Source: JAWKIW01 sp046331175
GTDB taxonomy: Bacteria > Actinomycetota > Acidimicrobiia > Acidimicrobiales > Acidimicrobilacustridaceae
Length of the DNA stretch: 64,000 nt
Assembly: GCA_046331175.1 (NCBI GenBank)
Contig: JAXLRI010000005.1
Coordinates: 62,001 to 126,000 of the forward strand
Reading direction: 5' to 3'
This document shows, in pieces, positions 59,611 to 64,000 of this stretch. A program made the position numbers and the translations under genes. The first letter of the stretch is position 1, and each line of letters starts with the position of its first letter. The notes under the pieces were generated by a model. The model ran no database searches. It was not told the DNA's origin and saw only the letters and a list, made by a program, of their open reading frames with translations.

Positions 59611-62610
59611 ATGGACTGTCCATCCTGCGGAGCCGCCGTTCCCGACGGCTCGAAGTTCTGCGTCTCGTGCGGGACGCGCCTTGCTCCGGCGGGCGGTGCC
59701 GAGGCGCCGGCCGCACCCCAGCCGGCCGCACCCCGGCCGGCGGCGACTCGTCCGGCCGCGGCCAAGCCGGCGCCGGTCGGCGGGGCCAGCCCGGCCGCGC
59801 CCGTGCCCCCCGCGTCGGGTGGGTCGCCCGCGCCGGGTGGGCCGCCTGTGCCCGTGCCGCCCGCGTCGGGTGGGTCGCCCGCGTCGGACGAGCCCGCCGC
59901 GCCGCCGGGGTCGAGCGACGCGCCGCCACCCCCGCCGCCGCCGCCTCCGGGGGTGCCAGCCGCTGACGCTCCCGGAATGGCGACGGTTCCACCGGTCGCA
60001 CCCGGTGCGGATGTGCCGCCGCCACCGACGGGGGTGCCGGCCGCGACCGCTCCGGGGGTGCCGCCGGCCTCGCCGGTGCTGTCCGGTGTGCCGGGTGTGG
60101 TCGCGCCGCCTCCGCCGCCCCCGCCGCCGGGGGTGCCCGTCTCGGACGCCGCGGGCGTGTCGCCGGCCCCGCCCGTCCCGCCGGTGCTGCCCGGTGTGCC
60201 GGGTGTGGTCGCGCCGCCTCCGCCGCCCCCGCCGCCGGGGGCGCCCGTCTCGGACGCCGCGGGCGTGTCGCCGGCCCCGCCCGTCCCGCCGGTGCTGCCG
60301 GGTGTGCCGGGTGTGGTCACGTCGCCTCCGCCGCCCCCGCCGCCGGGGGTGCCCGTCGCGGACGCCGCGGGCGTGTCGCCGGCCCCGCCCGCCCCGCCGG
60401 TTCTGCCGGCGTCGCCCGGCGGGGCCGTGCCGCCGCCCCCGCCTCCTCCACCCACCGTGGCGCCGGGTGCCACCGTGCCCCCCTCGGAGCCCGTCCCGCC
60501 GCCCCCGGGCCCGCCGGTGGGTGCCGGGGTGTCGGCGGTCGCGCCGGTGCCGCCGCCCCCGCCGCCCGAGCTCGCCACGGGCCTGGCCCCGCCGCCGCCC
60601 CCGCTCCCCGGCGTCGTGGCGCCGGCGTCGGGCGGCCCAGCGGCGCCCGTCCCGCCTCCGCCGCCTCCTGGGACGGTTCCGCCTGTGACGGTCGCGGCGC
60701 CGTCCGTGCCGGCCGAGGTCGACTCGCCGACGGATGCCGTGCACGCCGACGAGCTGGTCGAGGAGTACGTCGACCACGAGCCGGCGCCGGCCGCACCGCA
60801 GACCATCCCCAACCCGGTGGTCCCACCTCCGCCGCCGGCGCTGCACGTCGGGGTCGTCGCACCCCCGGCCGGGGTCGCCGCGCCGCCTCCGCCGCCGGTG
60901 CCCGGGGCTGAGCCGCGGTCAGGATCGCCGGCACCCCCGCCGCCGGTGCCCGGTGCGCCCGCTGGCGCCGTGGCGCCGCCTCCGCCGGACCCTGGTGCGG
61001 TGGCACCGCCTCCACCACCGCCTCCGGTGCCGGGCGCGGTCGCCGGCACCGTGGCCCCGCCGCCTCCGCCACCCCCCGGGGATCCGCTGGCCGCCTCGGG
61101 CGCCCTCGCCCCGCCTCCGCCGTCGGTCGATGCGCCGGTCGAGCCCGTGGTCTCGCCGTCTCCTGGGGTCGAGCCGCCCACTTCGGCGGATCTGGCGCCG
61201 TCCCCGCCGCTGGTCGACGCGGCGGCCGCCGCCGGGGTCGCGGGCGACGGGGTGGTCTCCGAACCGGGCGCAGACGAGAGCCAGACCTCGTCCCAGGCCG
61301 ACGAGTCGGCCACCGGCGAGGCCGGGAGTCCGGTGGTCGACGCATCGCCGGCAGCCGGCGACGAGGGTGGCGAGGGGGAAGCCGAGCCCGGCACCTCGGC
61401 CGAGGGTGGCTCAGGTGACGAGGAGCCCTCCTCCGCCGCCAGCGGCCGAGGCCCTGGCGGCGAGCCCGGCGATGGGCCCGTGTCCGCCGAGCCGGCGCCG
61501 CCGGCGCCCGACGTGCCAGTCGCCGACGCCGGCCGAGGCCCCGTTGCCGACGATGACCATGGGGCCGAAGCCGAAGCCGAAGCCGAGGCCGATGCGGGAG
61601 CGGGGGTCGAGGCTGAAGTCGGGGCCATGGCCGAAGCTGGGTCTGACGCCGAGACCGTGCTGGTCGCCGGCGCCGGTGCCGAGGGGACGATCGAAGCCGA
61701 AGGCGAGCACGACGCCGAGGGGACGATCGAAGCCGAAGCCGAAGCTGAAGACGAGGCGGGAGCCGGCGTCGAGGCTGAGGTCGAGGCCGAGCCTGACGCC
61801 AACGCCTCGCTTCACGCCGACGCCGATGCCGAAGGGAAACCCGAAGCCGAGCCTGACGCGGAAGGGAAGGTCGAGGCCGAGCCTGACGCGGATGGGAAGG
61901 TCGAAGCTGAAGCCGAGCCTGACCTCGAAGCCGATGCCGAGCCTGACGCCGAAGGGAAGGTCGAAGCCGAAGCCGAGGGCGCGGGCCCGGGGTCCGACGT
62001 GGCCGAGTCGGGGGACACGACGGACGCTGATGTCGACGCCGCCGCCGAGCCCGCCACCGTCGACGAGTCCGCCGCGCCCGCGGCCGCGACGCCAGCGGCA
62101 GCGGCGACGGTGGCCGGTGCGGCCGCGGTCGCGGCCGGAACCGCCGGCCCGGCGTCGCCGTGGGCCCAGGGCCTGGCGCCACCGTCCCTGCCGCCCGAGC
62201 CGACACCGCAGGGTCCGTTCGACCCGGCGGGGATCGAGGTGCAGCTGGTCGGGGTGTCACCGGTGGCGTCGGCTGCCGGGCGTCCCGCGCTCACCGTGGC
62301 CGCCGCCCTGCTGGAGCCGGGGGAGGAGGTGGCGGCGCTCGTCATCGGTCGCTACTTCGGCCTCCCCGGCGTGGCGGTCTTCACGCACGACCGCATCCTG
62401 CTGGTCAACGACCGCAAGTGGGCTCCGGATCGGCGGAGCGTGGCGATCAGCGCCGACCTGGTGGTCCAGGGGCTGCAGGACGATGTCGAGGCGTCCTTGA
62501 CGTTCCTGACCGAGGGCGTGGCCGTGACCATCGACGGGATCGTCGACCGGCCGACGGCGCACACGTTCGCCCAGGCGGTGCGGGGCCGGGTCGCCGAGCT
62601 GGGGGCCTGA
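59611..62610 (+). CDS. Giant zinc-ribbon protein with proline and acidic repeats and a PH-like end
   Basis: A 999-residue protein. A zinc ribbon starts it (Cys3, 6, 17, 20 in MDCPSCGAAVPDGSKFCVSCG). Residues 25-520 are Pro/Ala/Val-rich with runs of 6 to 8 prolines and a 36-residue tandem repeat. Residues 520-860 are low-complexity, increasingly acidic, with EAEAEA and EPDAEGKVEAE repeats. The last 130 residues fold: LLEPGEEVAALVIGRYFGLPGVAVFTHDRILLVNDRKWAPDRRSVAI looks like a bacterial PH (YokE-type) domain. There is no membrane helix. The protein may be a long flexible tether between a zinc-bound partner and a lipid or protein target. Start ATG at 59611. Confidence 0.65.
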   Translation: MDCPSCGAAVPDGSKFCVSCGTRLAPAGGAEAPAAPQPAAPRPAATRPAAAKPAPVGGASPAAPVPPASGGSPAPGGPPVPVPPASGGSPASDEPAAPPGSSDAPPPPPPPPPGVPAADAPGMATVPPVAPGADVPPPPTGVPAATAPGVPPASPVLSGVPGVVAPPPPPPPPGVPVSDAAGVSPAPPVPPVLPGVPGVVAPPPPPPPPGAPVSDAAGVSPAPPVPPVLPGVPGVVTSPPPPPPPGVPVADAAGVSPAPPAPPVLPASPGGAVPPPPPPPPTVAPGATVPPSEPVPPPPGPPVGAGVSAVAPVPPPPPPELATGLAPPPPPLPGVVAPASGGPAAPVPPPPPPGTVPPVTVAAPSVPAEVDSPTDAVHADELVEEYVDHEPAPAAPQTIPNPVVPPPPPALHVGVVAPPAGVAAPPPPPVPGAEPRSGSPAPPPPVPGAPAGAVAPPPPDPGAVAPPPPPPPVPGAVAGTVAPPPPPPPGDPLAASGALAPPPPSVDAPVEPVVSPSPGVEPPTSADLAPSPPLVDAAAAAGVAGDGVVSEPGADESQTSSQADESATGEAGSPVVDASPAAGDEGGEGEAEPGTSAEGGSGDEEPSSAASGRGPGGEPGDGPVSAEPAPPAPDVPVADAGRGPVADDDHGAEAEAEAEADAGAGVEAEVGAMAEAGSDAETVLVAGAGAEGTIEAEGEHDAEGTIEAEAEAEDEAGAGVEAEVEAEPDANASLHADADAEGKPEAEPDAEGKVEAEPDADGKVEAEAEPDLEADAEPDAEGKVEAEAEGAGPGSDVAESGDTTDADVDAAAEPATVDESAAPAAATPAAAATVAGAAAVAAGTAGPASPWAQGLAPPSLPPEPTPQGPFDPAGIEVQLVGVSPVASAAGRPALTVAAALLEPGEEVAALVIGRYFGLPGVAVFTHDRILLVNDRKWAPDRRSVAISADLVVQGLQDDVEASLTFLTEGVAVTIDGIVDRPTAHTFAQAVRGRVAELGA
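60085..60408 (+). repeat. Three 108-bp tandem repeats
   Basis: Each unit begins GGTGTGCCGGGTGTGGTC and encodes 36 residues with an oligoproline run and SDAAGVSPAPP. The three copies start at 60085, 60193 and 60301; the third differs more, and a worn fourth follows. Confidence 0.9.
61837..61979 (+). repeat. Acidic EPDAEGKVEAE repeats
   Basis: Units around GCCGAGCCTGACGC recur with spacing of 30 to 54 bases in the same gene. Here Glu is often GAA and Pro CCT, unlike the GAG/CCC habit of the window. Confidence 0.8.
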
Positions 62611-62646
62611 CCCGGTTCCGCTTCGCTCGCGGCGGGTGGGAGTTGG

Positions 62647-62652
62647 TACAGT
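62647..62652 (+). promoter_or_regulatory. Possible -10 box of the tRNA gene
   Basis: TACAGT stands 12 bases before the mature tRNA 5' end. The -35 region is unclear. Confidence 0.3.
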
Positions 62653-62664
62653 GCTCGCCCACAC

Positions 62665-62740
62665 GCGGACGTGGCTCAGCTGGTAGAGCATCACCTTGCC
62701 AAGGTGAGGGTCGCGGGTTCGAATCCCGTCGTCCGCTCCA
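62665..62740 (+). tRNA. tRNA-Gly (anticodon GCC)
   Basis: A full cloverleaf can be drawn: acceptor GCGGACG with CGTCCGC, D stem GCTC/GAGC, anticodon stem TCACC/GGTGA around TTGCCAA (anticodon GCC), and T arm GCGGG-TTCGAAT-CCCGT. The discriminator is T and CCA is encoded. It follows a possible promoter. Confidence 0.97.
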
Positions 62741-63029
62741 AGAGATGCAGGTCAGGCCCGGTTTCGGCCGGGCCTGCTGCGTTCCTGGACCTCGGTCCTC
62801 GCGTCCCTGGGCAGCACGCCCGAGCCGCCGCTGATGTGCCGCCGCGCATGGGCCGCCGCTCACCGTCGCCGGTGTCGAGGGCCGGCACCGAGGGTGGGTG
62901 CACCACCTGGCCGATGCGTGATCGGACCAGGATGCCGAGGGTGCGCTCTGCGCGTGGGCGCCGAGCCGGGTCGGTGGTCCGATCATCGATGGCGCCCGGG
63001 TCGCCGCAGGGTGTGGTCGCCGTGGTGGT

Positions 63030-64000
63030 TCAGAGGCTCTTCGGGTCGGGTGGTGGTGGGCCGGTGCGTTGGCGGCCGTGGCGTTGGCCCCAGAAGGTGT
63101 GGCCGGTGGGACTGGTGAACCAGGTCCAGCCGTCGCCGGTGATGCCCATGGTCCAGCCTTGGCCGTGGGCGACGTGGTGGTGGTGCCATGCGCAGGCGTT
63201 GGCCATGCGGTCGGTGTCGGTGTCGCCCCCTTGGTGGTGGGGGTCGATGTGGTGGGCCTCGACCCACGACAGCGGCGCGTCACACCCGGGGTAGACGCAG
63301 CCGCCGTCGCGCACGGCCAGGGCGCGGCGTTGGGCGGCGGTGGCGAAGCGGACGGCGCGGCCGTGGTCGAGGGGGACGCCCAGGGAGTCGACGACGACGG
63401 GGTACCAGTCGGCGATGCACTCGAGACGCCGGCGGGTGCCGTCCTGCAGGAGCACGGCGCCGTCGACGGTGGCGACGTCGGCGAGCGGATCGGAGGCGTG
63501 GGTGACCAGGACGAGCTCGGGCCGCGGTGGGCGGGTGTCGCGGATGTCGCGGGCCATGGCGCGCCGGCAGATCTCCACGAGCGCTTTGGCGCGCAGCACA
63601 CTGCGGGTCGGTACGGGCAGGTCGGCGCAGGTCTCGTGGTCGCGGACCGCCCGGCGGTGCAGCTCGTCGGCGACGGTGTCGATGGTGTGGGCGACGGTGG
63701 CGGCGTTGTCACCGACCAACGTGCCGCGCAGGTCGATGGCGTTGTCGAGGATCGCGGAGACGCGCAGGTCGGTGCGGGTGTCGTCGGCGGTGGGGTCGTG
63801 GCCGCCGTCTTGGTCGACCAACGTGACGATGCCGCCCAGCTCGCGGCGCCACCGCTCGAACACCGTCGCCTCGGCGAGGTCGACCAGGTCGCCCTGCAGA
63901 TCGACCAGGGCATCCACGACCCGCGGGTTCGCGACCCCCACGATCGCCTTGGCGTGGTCCCACGAGATCCTCCCGGCCTCGATGGCATCGCCGAGCCGGT
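63030..64000 (-). CDS. DUF222/13E12-type HNH endonuclease, 5'-truncated by window edge
   Basis: The visible 320 or so residues are the C-terminal part of an actinobacterial DUF222 protein with an HNH nuclease end. The frame stays open to the window edge: RLGDAIEAGRISWDHAKAIVG precedes the GTG at 63941, so the real start is outside. The HNH motif is CVYPGCDAPLSWVEAHHIDP, then DRMANACAWHHHHVAHGQGW, with two zinc-type Cys and the catalytic HH. These 13E12-repeat genes are multi-copy in actinobacteria and may be mobile or selfish. The 289-base gap before it (62741-63029) holds no gene I can support. Confidence 0.88.
   Translation of the reverse strand, partial: RLGDAIEAGRISWDHAKAIVGVANPRVVDALVDLQGDLVDLAEATVFERWRRELGGIVTLVDQDGGHDPTADDTRTDLRVSAILDNAIDLRGTLVGDNAATVAHTIDTVADELHRRAVRDHETCADLPVPTRSVLRAKALVEICRRAMARDIRDTRPPRPELVLVTHASDPLADVATVDGAVLLQDGTRRRLECIADWYPVVVDSLGVPLDHGRAVRFATAAQRRALAVRDGGCVYPGCDAPLSWVEAHHIDPHHQGGDTDTDRMANACAWHHHHVAHGQGWTMGITGDGWTWFTSPTGHTFWGQRHGRQRTGPPPPDPKSL

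Noticed and set aside
60085..60408. Possible CRISPR array
   Set aside because: The 108-bp units are contiguous with no unique spacers, and they lie inside an open coding frame as protein repeats.

Overview
The window is very GC-rich chromosomal DNA with dense, mostly short-gapped genes, many GTG starts and strong GGAGG ribosome binding sites. The gene content points to an actinobacterium: a DUF222/13E12 HNH nuclease, a WS/DGAT acyltransferase, a TIGR03083/DinB-type protein, CYP plus small [3Fe-4S] ferredoxin, a SAM riboswitch before metX, and MglA/CvnD-type GTPase genes. Within the actinobacteria the mix (bacterial proteasome Anbu, lipid catabolism, MglA-like operon) looks most like the Acidimicrobiia (Iamia-like), but that placement is inference.

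Layout. 1-1337: the end of a membrane acyltransferase fused to an SGNH domain. 1581-7003: a seven-gene operon for an apparently intracellular sensory system: a helical-repeat protein, a receiver-like scaffold with PPRWD repeats, a small GTPase, two roadblock-type proteins, a PAS protein and a PhnD-like binding protein that has no export signal. 7229-8080: an SGNH lipoprotein. 8223-13490: a catabolic cluster (TetR, two amidohydrolases, P450, ferredoxin). 13558-15149: P-loop kinase, a Phd/RelE toxin-antitoxin pair and a small lipoprotein. 15247-20445: RsgA, an SDR, a DinB-like protein, a DUF1648 membrane protein and a DUF4436 gene broken by a frameshift. 20601-23753: a four-gene minus-strand operon (hotdog, degenerate metallo-beta-lactamase fold, epimerase, NadD-like). 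23836-29925: a lipoprotein with an apparently dead hydrolase fold, a wax-ester/DGAT synthase, small genes and a four-PAS GGDEF protein. 29953-38647: GH78-like rhamnosidase, enoyl-CoA isomerase with a seven-copy repeat, Anbu, YbjN-like protein, acyl-CoA dehydrogenase, Lgt. 38673-44079: phosphotransferase, PhyH dioxygenase, glutathione peroxidase, DEAD-box helicase, histidine-rich membrane protein. 44339-50929: a zinc-ribbon protein, an orphan adenine methyltransferase, and a three-gene MacB/FtsX-type exporter preceded by a perfect 12-4-12 palindrome. 51003-54605: a PEP-mutase/isocitrate-lyase-family enzyme, then a SAM riboswitch with metX-metY. 54753-62610: zinc-ribbon and low-complexity proteins around a Fpg/Nei glycosylase. 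62665-62740: tRNA-Gly(GCC). 63030-end: HNH nuclease running off the window.

The most interesting system is the 1581-7003 operon: GTPase, roadblock, PAS and a cytosolic phosphonate-type binding protein are packed together, which suggests a ligand- or redox-sensing polarity or signalling switch without a histidine kinase. Also notable are two short coupling ORFs whose stop codons overlap the next start (before the second GTPase partner and before metX), three gene ends carrying 11-base tandem repeats that place TGA codons in successive frames, and several folds that have lost their catalytic residues.
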